A stretch of 64,000 nt of DNA from VBAU01 sp036005185 (GTDB lineage Bacteria; Bacteroidota; Bacteroidia; Chitinophagales; Chitinophagaceae), in contig DASYQS010000024.1 of the NCBI GenBank assembly GCA_036005185.1, positions 124,001 through 188,000 on the forward strand, written 5' to 3'. A program made the translations under genes and the position numbers. The notes under the pieces are model-generated. The model was not told the origin of the DNA, made no database searches, and worked only from the letters and a program-made list of their open reading frames with translations. Shown piece by piece: positions 17,270 through 27,283 of the stretch (the first letter of the stretch is position 1; each line of letters opens with the position of its first letter).

Positions 17270-17350
17270 AAGCCCGCACTAATTCGGACATTTTTCAAAA
17301 GAGTTCTGCAATGGACAATTTATCTATACAATTTACTTTCAAAGACTTTC

Positions 17351-17479
17351 CAATTCATAAAAGATTACGGCTGGTCAGGAACTGCATCGTGGGGTTTCGC
17401 CCCGCTAACTTGGCTCTGCCTTGAAAACCCCACGAAGACATTTCACTTTATCGGCCATTGCCGAAGACCCTCGAGAACT
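17351..17479 (+). repeat. Dispersed repeat R, copy 3
   Basis: A direct copy of the repeats at 13319 and 16537, closest to copy 1 on its left half (AATTCATAAAAGATTACGGC) and to copy 2 on its right half (GAAGACATTTCACTTTATCG, then CGAGAACTGA). Confidence 0.85.
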
Positions 17480-17860
17480 GAACCGGTTAATGTTGAGATA
17501 TTTATCAACAATGGAATTTAATTCATATACCTGCCTAAAAACTCCTTTAACTCGTTTGAAAGATTATCGGAGAGGATCACAAAGCCAGGCCCACGAAGAA
17601 TTTCAAATAAAGTTCGTGTTAGTACCATAAAGTGGGGATTGATTTGAGCCATAAAGGCTACTATATTTGCTATATCGGTATGTCGATGCATAACGATAAG
17701 CCTAAACTTTCATGACTCCCCGATTAGCAATAATCAAGACGCCCGTTTCCACTTATTCGGATGACACTACATTGTAACTAAACAGGGAAAGGCTCAAAAG
17801 AAAACTACACTGAATTGGCATCGTGTCTGGGAATTGCATTTGTCATTAAAATTGGAGTGC
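17480..17860. other. Gene-free leader upstream of the WD40-caspase gene
   Basis: No convincing gene. At 17547-17584 there is a short sequence related to 34101-34138; both can be read as FE(R/K)LSERIT(K/N). No TAnnTTTG box is obvious close to the caspase start, so its promoter is not identified. Confidence 0.4.
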
Positions 17861-20800
17861 ATGTTAATCTTGAAGAGGGCCATATTATTTATACCTAGTC
17901 TTTTATTTGTAGGGCTCATTTATGGGCAACAGCCAAAATTAATAGTACCAATAGGGCATACGGATGATATCCTGTCTGTCAATTTTAGCCAGGATAGTAA
18001 ATATATTGTAACTACGAGTAAAGACAAAGCTGTTAAAGTATGGGAAGCCTCAAGTGGAAAATTATTATTTAATCTTGAGGGCATTGAGAGCTCTATTGAT
18101 TCAGCCAACTTTAGTCATGATGGAAAATTGTTAGTGACAGTATCAGAAGTAGATACAACCATAAAAAGTGGCATATCTTCATTTGGACAAAGAAATAGCA
18201 TAATAAAAACATGGACGCTATCCACAGGAAAATTATTTAAAACTTTCGAACTACCAGACTGCCATGTTAGGTCTATTAGTTTCAGTAAAGATGATAGAAA
18301 TATCTTCGTGGAGTCGGATAGAGGTATCAGTCTTTATAAAATCGACACCTTGCGTCCTGTGTATAAACTACATGAGGCTTTCATAACTATTAGTCATAAT
18401 GAAAAATTTATACTTACTACTGAACACAATTATCATGATGATAGTGATACTGTAAAAATACGGCATGCCTCCACCGGAAAGCTATTTAAATGGTTCAGTT
18501 TTGGAAAGAGTGCTGGGAATATAAGTTTGAGTAGAGACGACAAGTATATTTTAATAAATTATTTCGAAGATTCAAAATATTATACAAGAGTATATGACGT
18601 CTCTTCCTCTTCCGTAAGATTATTGTATAGTTTACCTCCTCTTAAACATTGGGAAAAACCTTATGTATTTAGCCCCCAGGGTAATTATATTTTGGCTGTT
18701 ACGGGCAATGTAAGAATCTGGAATGCTTCCGATGGTAAATTCTTAGATTCTTTGGAGGGAAATAGCTACCTCATTAGTGCGAAATTTAGTTCTGATGAAA
18801 AATATATCGTAACGGTAGATGATAGTTCGGCTGTAAAAATATGGGATGCATCCTCGGGTAAGCTTAAATATACTGTACAAGATAAAAATCAATCATATGA
18901 TGCATATGCTGACGAGGTTAACTTTAGTCCTGATGGCAAATACATTATAGAAACAAACCGTGATTACAGCAGGGCTATGGTATGGGAAGCGTTTACAGGG
19001 AATCCTATATATAATTCTGAAGATGATAAGCGTGATGAACTTCATAAATGGGGATACGTTAAAGTCTGTGTTAGTTGTAGTCCCGATGGTAAATACATTG
19101 CTTTTGCAAAGTTTGAAAGGGGCAAAATGTTGAATACGAAATCGGGTAATTTTATAAACTTGCAGGCAATTGCCAAATCGCCTTATAATTCTAAATTTAG
19201 TCCTGACGGTAAATACATTGTAACTATATATTCAGATAGTACTGCTAATGTTTGGGAATTAAAATCAGGTAAACTTTTATTCAATATTAAACACGATATA
19301 GTTATAGATGCTAATTGTAGCGCTGATGGAAAACTTGTTACTGTATCTGGCAGGGATAGCACTGTAAAGGTATGGGATGCTTTAAATGATGGTAAACTTT
19401 TATATGCATTGAAAGAACATGGGGCTTATCACTCAGCAAATTTTAGCGCTGATGGAAAAAAAATTGTTACTTCCGAAGATGGAAAAATTAAAATTTGGAA
19501 AGCTCAAACGGGAGAATTTATAAGGGATATCCCAGGATTAGATAGTACGGAAGATAGTAAGAATCAAATTGCCGGTTTTAGCCCTGGTGGAGAATTAATT
19601 GTATCATCCCATACATCAAGAAATAGGGATGCTACGGTTTGGGATATAGAAACAGGTAAATCATTGCGCAGCATCCCCAACCCGGATAAAATAAATTTTT
19701 TCCATTGGGATTTTTTTCCGCAAAGGAATATGTCCTTTAGTGTGGATGGAAAATATCTTGCAGCAGAACTTTCTCAACCGCTGGGAAGAAGATCACTCGA
19801 CGGTATCGGTATTGTGAATATTTCTACCGGTGATGTCAAATATTTATCCTATTCTTCTTTTTGGGAAGGTCAGGGTAAAATTTTGGATGTTACATTTAAT
19901 TCAGACGGAAAACATATTTCGGCTGCCTGCTCTGATGGCACAGTTCATACATGGGATACATCAACTGGAAAGAAAACTACTCTCGACCTTCATTATTCGT
20001 TCAACTCTGCAGTTTTTAGTCCGGATGGAAAGTACATTGTAACAAGCGTTTCAGACAAAACTTCTAAAATATGGGAAGCGTCAACAGGCAAACTTCTTTA
20101 TACATTCATTGCAACGGACAGTACGGATTACCTGGTAACGGATACTACAGGCCGTTATGATGGCACCGAGAGGGCCCGTAAGGCTTTATATTATGTGTGT
20201 GGCAATGAAATAATAGAGTTAGAGCAATTAAAAGAGCTTTCCTGGGAACCAAATTTAATCAGCAAAGTCATGGGTATTAGCCAGGAGCTCATTTCTTCAA
20301 AAAAGCTTGATGATCTTGATATCTGCGGCTATCCACCACTGGTGGAACAACAAGATATGAAGGACGACCGTTATCATTTTACAATTACGCCAAGACGGGG
20401 AGGTTTAGGGAAAATATTTTTATACGTTGGTGGCAAACAAATAAGCGTTTATCAACCTACTGAATTAGAAAAGAATGGCAGTAATTACCAGCTTATTGTT
20501 AACCGAAAAGATATAAAGGACTACCTGATTGCAGGCGAGGAAAACACCATTACCGTTAAAGCAACCACAAAAAGTAATGAAGTGTTTAGCAAGGGGCAGA
20601 ATGTGCCTGTGGTAGAAAAGAGAGATAGCGTATTGGTCAATCCGAATCTTTATTGTATTTCAGTAGGTATTTGTAAGTATAAAGGAGAACCCCTGAAGCT
20701 ATATTTTGCCTCCCAGGATGCGGCTGATTTTGAGCGGGCCATATCAGCTTCTTCACGTAAGCTGCTTAATATTGATGGAAAGGACCACGTTACCAGCTAT

Positions 20801-21793
20801 ATTTTCAACACAGAACCCGCTTCACCTGACCACTGGCCACTGAAAGATAATATTCGGAAAGCATTTGAAGATATTGCAAAGAAGGCAACAGCCAATGATA
20901 TCTTGCTCGTCTTTCTCTCCGGCCACGGGGTATTAGAAAACGGCGAGTTTTATTACCTGACTCAGCAAGCTTCTGCATTTAAATTGGAAGGCGCCGAAAA
21001 AGAGGTGGCCATCAGCTCGGACGAATTAAATGAATGGATGCGTAAAATCAAAGCCCAAAAGCAGGTATTGATCCTGGATGCCTGTCATAGCGGACAAGCA
21101 CTGCAAAGCCTGATTATTCGTAAGGAAATACCTGCTGACCAGCAAAGAGCATTAGAAAAATTAAAAGATATGACGGGCACATATATGCTGTCGGCTTCAG
21201 CTTCCGCTCAGTCGGCGATTGAAATGGGTCTGTACAACAGGGGAGTGTTAACCTACAGCCTGTTGTGGGGCATGAAAACAGGCGAAGGACTGAAAGATAA
21301 ATATATTGACATTGCTAAATGGTTTCAATTTGCTGCTGATAAATCCAAAGAGCTGGCTAAAGATGTATCCCATCGTCTGGATCCGCAAATATCAATAAAT
21401 GGAACCTTTCCAATTGGCATCGTATACCAGGAACTTTCAGATCAAATAAAATTAGACACCAAAATACCACAGTTCAAAAGATCTAATTTTCAAAATGATG
21501 ACCTGTTCATTGATGACTTAAAAATAGGGCAAGCCTTTGACCACGAATTAAATGAGTTGAGCTATAGGGGCAAAAACAGGCCTGTTGTATTTTTTGCCGA
21601 TGCAACAGAGGATGCTGTTTATTCAATTAATGGGCGGTATAAAACAAAGGAGAACCATATTACAGGGGAAGCAAGGTTGTTCGAAGGAACGAGAAAGGAA
21701 CCAATCTTTAGGATACCTATCGACACAACCATTGACAACATGAATGCAATGGTGAAAGAGGTAATAGAAAAAATGATAAAAAAAGTTAACTAA
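17861..21793 (+). CDS. Exported WD40-repeat protein with C14 caspase domain
   Basis: I start at the ATG at 17861 because it gives a clean signal peptide (MLILKRAILFIPSLLFVGLI, likely cleavage after YG-QQ); the open frame extends 9 codons to a TTG. The 1310-aa product has about 12-13 WD40 units at residues 25-740, recognisable by endings such as VWEASSGKLLF and IWEASTGKLLY, enough for two seven-blade propellers. A linker (TGRYDGTERARKALYY) follows. The peptidase C14 domain spans about 850-1110, with catalytic His1022 (FLSGHG) and Cys1075 (LDACHSGQ) both present. The last 130 residues form an unrecognised domain. The protein should be an active cysteine protease with Lys/Arg-type specificity, but placed outside the cytoplasm. 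It forms an operon with the lipoprotein 34 bp downstream. Confidence 0.93.
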   Translation: MLILKRAILFIPSLLFVGLIYGQQPKLIVPIGHTDDILSVNFSQDSKYIVTTSKDKAVKVWEASSGKLLFNLEGIESSIDSANFSHDGKLLVTVSEVDTTIKSGISSFGQRNSIIKTWTLSTGKLFKTFELPDCHVRSISFSKDDRNIFVESDRGISLYKIDTLRPVYKLHEAFITISHNEKFILTTEHNYHDDSDTVKIRHASTGKLFKWFSFGKSAGNISLSRDDKYILINYFEDSKYYTRVYDVSSSSVRLLYSLPPLKHWEKPYVFSPQGNYILAVTGNVRIWNASDGKFLDSLEGNSYLISAKFSSDEKYIVTVDDSSAVKIWDASSGKLKYTVQDKNQSYDAYADEVNFSPDGKYIIETNRDYSRAMVWEAFTGNPIYNSEDDKRDELHKWGYVKVCVSCSPDGKYIAFAKFERGKMLNTKSGNFINLQAIAKSPYNSKFSPDGKYIVTIYSDSTANVWELKSGKLLFNIKHDIVIDANCSADGKLVTVSGRDSTVKVWDALNDGKLLYALKEHGAYHSANFSADGKKIVTSEDGKIKIWKAQTGEFIRDIPGLDSTEDSKNQIAGFSPGGELIVSSHTSRNRDATVWDIETGKSLRSIPNPDKINFFHWDFFPQRNMSFSVDGKYLAAELSQPLGRRSLDGIGIVNISTGDVKYLSYSSFWEGQGKILDVTFNSDGKHISAACSDGTVHTWDTSTGKKTTLDLHYSFNSAVFSPDGKYIVTSVSDKTSKIWEASTGKLLYTFIATDSTDYLVTDTTGRYDGTERARKALYYVCGNEIIELEQLKELSWEPNLISKVMGISQELISSKKLDDLDICGYPPLVEQQDMKDDRYHFTITPRRGGLGKIFLYVGGKQISVYQPTELEKNGSNYQLIVNRKDIKDYLIAGEENTITVKATTKSNEVFSKGQNVPVVEKRDSVLVNPNLYCISVGICKYKGEPLKLYFASQDAADFERAISASSRKLLNIDGKDHVTSYIFNTEPASPDHWPLKDNIRKAFEDIAKKATANDILLVFLSGHGVLENGEFYYLTQQASAFKLEGAEKEVAISSDELNEWMRKIKAQKQVLILDACHSGQALQSLIIRKEIPADQQRALEKLKDMTGTYMLSASASAQSAIEMGLYNRGVLTYSLLWGMKTGEGLKDKYIDIAKWFQFAADKSKELAKDVSHRLDPQISINGTFPIGIVYQELSDQIKLDTKIPQFKRSNFQNDDLFIDDLKIGQAFDHELNELSYRGKNRPVVFFADATEDAVYSINGRYKTKENHITGEARLFEGTRKEPIFRIPIDTTIDNMNAMVKEVIEKMIKKVN

Positions 21794-21827
21794 TAATAAT
21801 TCTCTACTTCACATAAATATTAACACA

Positions 21828-22625
21828 ATGAAAAAATTAAACCTGTCAGCGCTTACCCTTATCTGCCTCACCATTATTTCCTGTAATTCTACAAAAAAGG
21901 CCACACAGGATATTCCCAGAGCAACGCCAATAACAATGGATAAAGAATGGACTTTGGCGCATACGCCCACTGCACTTGATGTGGTAGGGGTTGTTTTTAC
22001 ATTTGACTCTACCGGTAAACCATTAAGAATCCCGGGAGGCGCTCTTAAACTAAAGGTATTAAGTGCTCCGGTAGCGGTAACACAACAAACATTTACGAAA
22101 AATGTATCTGCCGGTGCAATGGTTAATTTTTTAGCCATAAAAAATATCGGCTCCACTTCAAATTTGTCAGTTGCAGATACCTCTCATGTGAACGCTACTT
22201 TTAGCATAGAGGGCGGTATCATGACGGTGATAGATGATGATATTGCTAAGGCTTTTGATGAAAATAGTGCAACAATAGCGAGCAATATCAAATTATTCAA
22301 TTTAGAAAAAGCGCCTCTTTATATTATCCTGGAAACGATCGAATCGCCTAATGTGAATATCACTTTTGACAAGTCAAAAGCTAAAAGTGCAAGCTTGTTA
22401 GCCAGCTTTAAAGAAATAATAAATGCTAATCCACAAATAAGTACTAACAGTACCGCAAAAACGGACTTAATATATAAAAACCCAAAACCCGTCACCGTTT
22501 TTTATAAGCTTCAGTCAATAAATGTAAATGTCATTGGAAGCAAGGGTAATGAACCTGAAAGGATAGATTTGTCTCTTGGTAAAATAGTAAGAAGTGATGA
22601 ACTCGTTTATCAAAGAAAAGAATAA
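21828..22625 (+). CDS. Lipoprotein in an operon with the WD40-caspase
   Basis: A 265-aa protein with a lipoprotein signal peptide (LTLICLTIISCNS, Cys at about residue 19). The mature part is rich in beta strands and short polar loops; I recognise no family. It starts 34 bp after the caspase stop on the same strand with no terminator between, so the two are co-transcribed and probably act at the same envelope site. Possible roles are membrane anchor, regulator or substrate of the caspase; nothing in the sequence decides between these. Confidence 0.8.
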   Translation: MKKLNLSALTLICLTIISCNSTKKATQDIPRATPITMDKEWTLAHTPTALDVVGVVFTFDSTGKPLRIPGGALKLKVLSAPVAVTQQTFTKNVSAGAMVNFLAIKNIGSTSNLSVADTSHVNATFSIEGGIMTVIDDDIAKAFDENSATIASNIKLFNLEKAPLYIILETIESPNVNITFDKSKAKSASLLASFKEIINANPQISTNSTAKTDLIYKNPKPVTVFYKLQSINVNVIGSKGNEPERIDLSLGKIVRSDELVYQRKE

Positions 22626-22716
22626 TTTTAAACGGTAAATCGTCTGAGAAAAGTTGACTGCGCCGTTGGTATTCGAATGGGAGATAGTTCCAAGCTTAAG
22701 ATTTCACACCAACAGC

Positions 22717-22739
22717 CTTCAGAAGTAAGATCTGAAGGT
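22717..22739. repeat. Hairpin repeat downstream of the lipoprotein gene
   Basis: CCTTCAGA-AGTAAGA-TCTGAAGG is an 8-bp perfect stem in the 188-bp space between the lipoprotein and the isomerase. It has no T run, so it looks more like a dispersed palindromic repeat than a terminator. Confidence 0.45.
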
Positions 22740-22813
22740 AGAATCCCTTTCTGAATGCCTCAGCGTCCGAATAACGGACATCATACATTCATTCACTAAA
22801 GGAAAAGCAGGAG

Positions 22814-23728
22814 TCACAGCATTGCTTTCTGCACCTTTGCAAGGAAGGCGGGTACTTTTGATTTAGGATCACCTTCGCCCAACGTTTCTATTGGCAGGTA
22901 ACCTTTATAACCAGAGGACTTAATAATCCCCATCAATTTATCCAGGTCAACTTCTTTTTCTTCACCATTGATGAATATTTTTTCTTTTATCTGCCAGTTA
23001 ACTGCATGTTTTACCGACAGGACAATTTCCTGGTAAGGATCATGTACCCGGTAACTACCTGTGTCCAATATGAGACCCAACCATTCTGAATTGATGGCTT
23101 CAATGATCTTATTTACCTGGTCGGCAGTTTGAATAAAATCGTTGTGATTTTGTATACCGATGATGACGCCATGTTGTTTGCCATACTCCACACAGGTTTG
23201 AATATCTTTCAGCATCCATTCTGTTACCTGTTCTTTGGTAAAATTTTCATTTTTTTGATTGCCCGCAAATATCCTTATTACCGGCGCTCCAATTTTTGCT
23301 GCTACTTCTATCCAATTTTTTACAAGCACCACTTCCTGCTGATGTTTGATGTTGTCTGCAAGTGTAAAATCGTTTCGAACACCTGTACCACTTATTTCAA
23401 TCCCCAGGCTGAAGGCTTTTCTTTTTATTTGAAATAAATATTCGTCGGAGGGTACTTGTGGGTAGCCCTTAAAATAATACGCCGTAATATCTACTCCCTC
23501 AAAACCGCTGGTCGCACAAAAATCAAGCAAATCGCTGATGGTCATGCTTCCATTTGATAATGGAGCATTGAAGGAGTAAGCGTTCAGGCTTGTCTTTAAC
23601 CCGGTTACAGTTTCTGAAAATTTTTTGGCAGAAGCAGACTGCGTATTTAAAACAATACCTGCTGATGCCATTGCAGGTATTCCAATGATTGAAGACAAAA
23701 ATTTTCTGCGGTGAAGATGGTTATTCAT
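22814..23728 (-). CDS. Exported sugar phosphate isomerase/epimerase (AP endonuclease family 2 fold)
   Basis: A 304-aa TIM-barrel protein with a Tat-like N-terminus (HRRKFLSSIIGIPAMASAG), so it is probably exported folded. The barrel shows family metal- and substrate-site patches: GIEISGTGVRNDF, GAPVIRIFAG, HGVIIGIQNHNDF, LGLILDTGSYRV and GYLPIETLGEGD. Family members isomerise or epimerise sugars, often inositol-type or polysaccharide-derived. It lies 42 bp downstream of the GHL10 hydrolase on the same strand, so the two may act together on an extracellular glycan. A decayed duplicate occurs at 14302-15147. Confidence 0.9.
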   Translation of the reverse strand: MNNHLHRRKFLSSIIGIPAMASAGIVLNTQSASAKKFSETVTGLKTSLNAYSFNAPLSNGSMTISDLLDFCATSGFEGVDITAYYFKGYPQVPSDEYLFQIKRKAFSLGIEISGTGVRNDFTLADNIKHQQEVVLVKNWIEVAAKIGAPVIRIFAGNQKNENFTKEQVTEWMLKDIQTCVEYGKQHGVIIGIQNHNDFIQTADQVNKIIEAINSEWLGLILDTGSYRVHDPYQEIVLSVKHAVNWQIKEKIFINGEEKEVDLDKLMGIIKSSGYKGYLPIETLGEGDPKSKVPAFLAKVQKAML

Positions 23729-23770
23729 GATGAAAGATTGTTGTACTTGTCGTCGAAAATATAGATTAGC

Positions 23771-26122
23771 TTACTGCTTGATAAGCTTGAGGCATTGTTG
23801 TTTGTCACCCTGTCTCACTTCTACATAATAAATTCCTGCTTTATACTTACTGCCTAATTGAATGGTGCTGCTAGGCGCTATGCTTACCCGGGACTCAATC
23901 ATCCGTCCAAGATTGTCCATGATTCTTATACTTATCAATTCCTGTAAATTACTTCTTGTGTTAATCAGGAACTGATTGTAAGAAGGATTGGGTGATACCG
24001 TTACCAGCAAAGTTTCTGTAGTGACAATATTTTCTTCAGATGCCCGCGCAGTTGTGGTTGTTTGACCATTATCATGCGGCACTGTAACAAGTACGGGCAT
24101 CGTACGGGAATTACCGTCTGCATCGGTTGCTGTAATGGCAATGGTATAAATCCGTCCGGAACCATAGCCATTTCTTTCAGCTCTCAACTTAACATGATGG
24201 TTGTCGACGACTTCCCAGTCTGGTTGATTACCCGATGGTTCATTGCTGCTCACCGAAAGTGAGCTGGCAATCCCACCGCAATTATCTGCAGCACTATACG
24301 CTACTGTAACTGTTTTCATTTGATGGTTGGGAGCAAACAGAGTAGTAGGATCAGCAGAGATCCCGGTAATAAGAGGCGCGGTAACGTCATTTGCCGTTAC
24401 CGTAAAACTGCAACTCGCTGTTTGTCCGACAATATTAGTTGCAGTGAGTGTGACAGTATGATTACCTCTTCCATTAATCATACTGCCTGGTGTAGGTGAT
24501 TGTGTGATCGTTGTTGCGTTAGTAATTGTCGCCATGTTCCGGTAATCAGGTAAAATGACTGAACAGTCTGCAGTCATATTCAGTGTTTGTGTTTCCGGAC
24601 AAGTGATGGCTGGCGGCACATCAGCGGCTGTATTGGACGTTACACTTTCGTTATGGAAATGGTCAAGTGCTGTTATGGTGTAATAATAACTGGTGTTGGC
24701 AGCAATGGTTTTATCAGCAAACGCAGAAGTATCTCCATGTGTGATCGCAACAATATTGTTGGCATTGCTAATGTCAATAACGGGATTGGTAGAGCGATAA
24801 ACAACAAAACGTTTCGCTTTATCCAACTCATTGGCAGTAAACGGCGGCTTAGTCCAATGAAGCACTACGGAATCGTTGCCGTACTTAGTAGCACCAAGGG
24901 CTGATGCGGATGCGGGAGCAATATTATCCCGCCACGGCATTGCTGGTAACAAGGCTGGCCTTTGATAAAAGAATAGTCGCAAGGAATCTCTAAAACCTAA
25001 TTTGGTAGTACTTCGCAAGCTGCTTGTATTGTAGATGATTTCTCCAAATATATTCGGATAGCTTCTGTTAAGTCTTACTTCATTGGGTATCATCGAAGGG
25101 TTAGTCCAGGGGGCGCCTTGTGTTGCATCGTTTACTTTATAACCAGCCATGCCAATATAAATATGTCGGCTGTTAGCATTGTCACTCCACCACGGAACTA
25201 TTTTACTATAATCGGCACCGGGCTGGCCAATATACCAGTACACTTCGGGTGCCAGATAATCTACCCAACCTTGCTGGATCCATTTCCTGCTGTCACAATA
25301 CAGGGTTGTATAATGTTGTAAACCAGAAGTGGGAGTGCCAATGGCAGGATCTGTGCTATTACGGTAGATACCTGTTGGTGCTACACCAAATTTGACCCAA
25401 GGCTTCAGGGCGCGAATAGTATCATATACTTTTTTGATCAGGAGGTTTACATTATCTCTTCTCCAGTCAGCAATGTTGGTAAAGCCGCGGGGATCGTTAG
25501 TAAAATAAGAAGTATCCGCGATTGTTCCCTGAGGATAAAAATAATCATCGAAATGAATACCGTCTACGTCATACCGTTGTACAATATCAACCACTACGCT
25601 GGTGATGTAATCTCTTACTGCTGATAACGCCGGGTTAAGTATTTGCACTGTTCCTATAGTGAGTGTCCATTCGGGATGCACCTTAGCAACATGTGTATTA
25701 GCGAAATTAGGGAGGTTGCTAATATTTCCAACAGCCCTGTAAGGATTCAGCCAGGTATGAAACTCTATGCCTCTTTTATGAGTTTCAGCAATGGCAAATT
25801 CTAGAGGGTCCCAAAGGGGAGTCGGCGCCCTACCCTGAACGCCATTCAAATCTGCCGACCAAGGTTCAATGGAGCTTGGATACATCGCATCACACTGGCT
25901 GCGCATCTGCAGGTAAACAGCATTCATTCCTGTAGCAGCATGATGATCCAAAATAGTGATCAATGCGGCTTGTTGTTGCGCCGGTGTCTGCGTCCGGGAA
26001 GGCCAATCAATGTTGAGGTAAGTAGCGATCCACGCACCCCTTAATTCTCTTTTTGGAGGGCTTTGTGCCGAAGCTAAAAAAGTAAAATGGAACAAAAGGA
26101 TGAAGAGTAAAGTTTTGGTCAT
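23771..26122 (-). CDS. GHL10-family (DUF187) glycosyl hydrolase with Fn3, HYR and T9SS sorting domains
   Basis: A 783-aa secreted protein. A signal peptide (about residues 1-19) is followed by a GHL10 TIM-barrel (about 24-380: RGAWIATYLNIDWPS, AVYLQMRSQCDAMY, WLNPYRAVGN, VDGIHFDDYFYP, and YLAPEVYWYIGQPG). Then come an Fn3-like domain (about 410-495), HYR-type beta domains (about 500-690) and a C-terminal type IX sorting domain (about 708-783, with VSPNPSYNQF and KAGIYYVEV). GHL10 enzymes are linked to glycan or peptidoglycan-derived substrates. Export by the type IX system would place it on the cell surface or outside. It shares a strand with the Tat-type isomerase 42 bp downstream. Confidence 0.93.
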   Translation of the reverse strand: MTKTLLFILLFHFTFLASAQSPPKRELRGAWIATYLNIDWPSRTQTPAQQQAALITILDHHAATGMNAVYLQMRSQCDAMYPSSIEPWSADLNGVQGRAPTPLWDPLEFAIAETHKRGIEFHTWLNPYRAVGNISNLPNFANTHVAKVHPEWTLTIGTVQILNPALSAVRDYITSVVVDIVQRYDVDGIHFDDYFYPQGTIADTSYFTNDPRGFTNIADWRRDNVNLLIKKVYDTIRALKPWVKFGVAPTGIYRNSTDPAIGTPTSGLQHYTTLYCDSRKWIQQGWVDYLAPEVYWYIGQPGADYSKIVPWWSDNANSRHIYIGMAGYKVNDATQGAPWTNPSMIPNEVRLNRSYPNIFGEIIYNTSSLRSTTKLGFRDSLRLFFYQRPALLPAMPWRDNIAPASASALGATKYGNDSVVLHWTKPPFTANELDKAKRFVVYRSTNPVIDISNANNIVAITHGDTSAFADKTIAANTSYYYTITALDHFHNESVTSNTAADVPPAITCPETQTLNMTADCSVILPDYRNMATITNATTITQSPTPGSMINGRGNHTVTLTATNIVGQTASCSFTVTANDVTAPLITGISADPTTLFAPNHQMKTVTVAYSAADNCGGIASSLSVSSNEPSGNQPDWEVVDNHHVKLRAERNGYGSGRIYTIAITATDADGNSRTMPVLVTVPHDNGQTTTTARASEENIVTTETLLVTVSPNPSYNQFLINTRSNLQELISIRIMDNLGRMIESRVSIAPSSTIQLGSKYKAGIYYVEVRQGDKQQCLKLIKQ

Positions 26123-26358
26123 ACGTGTGGTTTTTCACCAAGTTACTGAGATATTCAAACGCTCTGCAAATAAGTTTTACTTTATTTTTAGAACACTATT
26201 GAGATCAGGGTTCTTTTAGTACGAATATGGTTTGAGGCATTTTCGTTTATTTATTTGGCAGGAAAAATGTTCTTCGAGAAATGGATAGATCGCGCATTTT
26301 TTCAGCCGCTTCTTTCATTCCGTTTTCGCATTAGGTGACTAGAAAATATTTTAACCAA

Positions 26359-27144
26359 ATGAGACAGAGAGTAACAACTGCATATTTAACTAAGGCGATT
26401 TCCTTCGCCTTAGTTATTTTGTTGCTTCTAAAATGTAATACAGTATCAAAAACTATCAATAAGAATTTAAAAGCTATAACGGTAAAAGTTGAATTGCCCA
26501 TATTGTCACCTGATAACACAGGTTTTATTACTGCTGTGGATAGTCTTAATATTATTTACTATCAAAATCTTACTATATTTCAAATTCCTTACTTCAATTC
26601 GTTTTACCAATTTATAAATAACTCTTCAGGCCAAATTGTTGGTCAAACGCATCTTAAAGACGAACTGAAAAAAACGTATCTTATTTATCAAAACCATAGT
26701 TCTTATGGTTGTCAATTTGATTCAATTAATGCAGTTCCAAGAACGGTTCTCATCGATTCATTTTTCAAGACAAAAACCTTATATACATTCAATCCATAAG
26801 ATGAAAAAAATGATGGTTTAATCTTTTCAGAAAAAATGCCGAATGGAGATATTGCCGAGACATATATTCCTAGAATAAAGGAGGATGTTTCATTTCCTGA
26901 TTCGATGTACTTCTATTATTCGGATTTTATGAAAATTGACTACTCATTTTCAAAACAACTTGACAGTATAAAGGGAAAAAAGTTATATCAGGTCCGAATG
27001 ATTTATAACCCTTTATCTAAGGGAGTTTTTCCTTTCGATGCACCAAGACGAGAATATTTATTCGAGATGAAAAAACTGGAAGTAACAAATGAAATAATAC
27101 ATCTGATAAAAAAATCTGAGAAAGTTTGTGCGGGTGTAAAATAA
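26359..27144 (+). pseudogene. Putative lipoprotein gene interrupted by one in-frame TAA
   Basis: From the ATG at 26359 the frame encodes a hydrophobic segment ending in a lipobox-like LLLLKCN, then runs to NP and a TAA at 26797-26799. The same frame continues without further stops through DEKNDGLIFSEKMPNGD to the TAA at 27142-27144. The total of about 261 codons reads as one protein of unknown family. A TAT or TAC tyrosine codon changed to TAA would explain it. It may be a pseudogene, a sequence error or, less likely, a readthrough site. Confidence 0.65.
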
Positions 27145-27283
27145 ATTTTCGTGCGCCTCGCCTATCTGAGTGCGATAATTAAGATTATGTTGAACTTCAT
27201 AACAGAATTGGCACGTATTAAAGTTCTTTCGCTTTTTACGAAACAATTTTGGCACATGTTGCCTATAAATAATTGATAGCCAT

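Noticed and set aside
13319..17479. CRISPR-like array from the three R repeats
   Set aside because: Copies are about 105 bp long, kilobases or about 0.8 kb apart and diverged; there are no cas genes.
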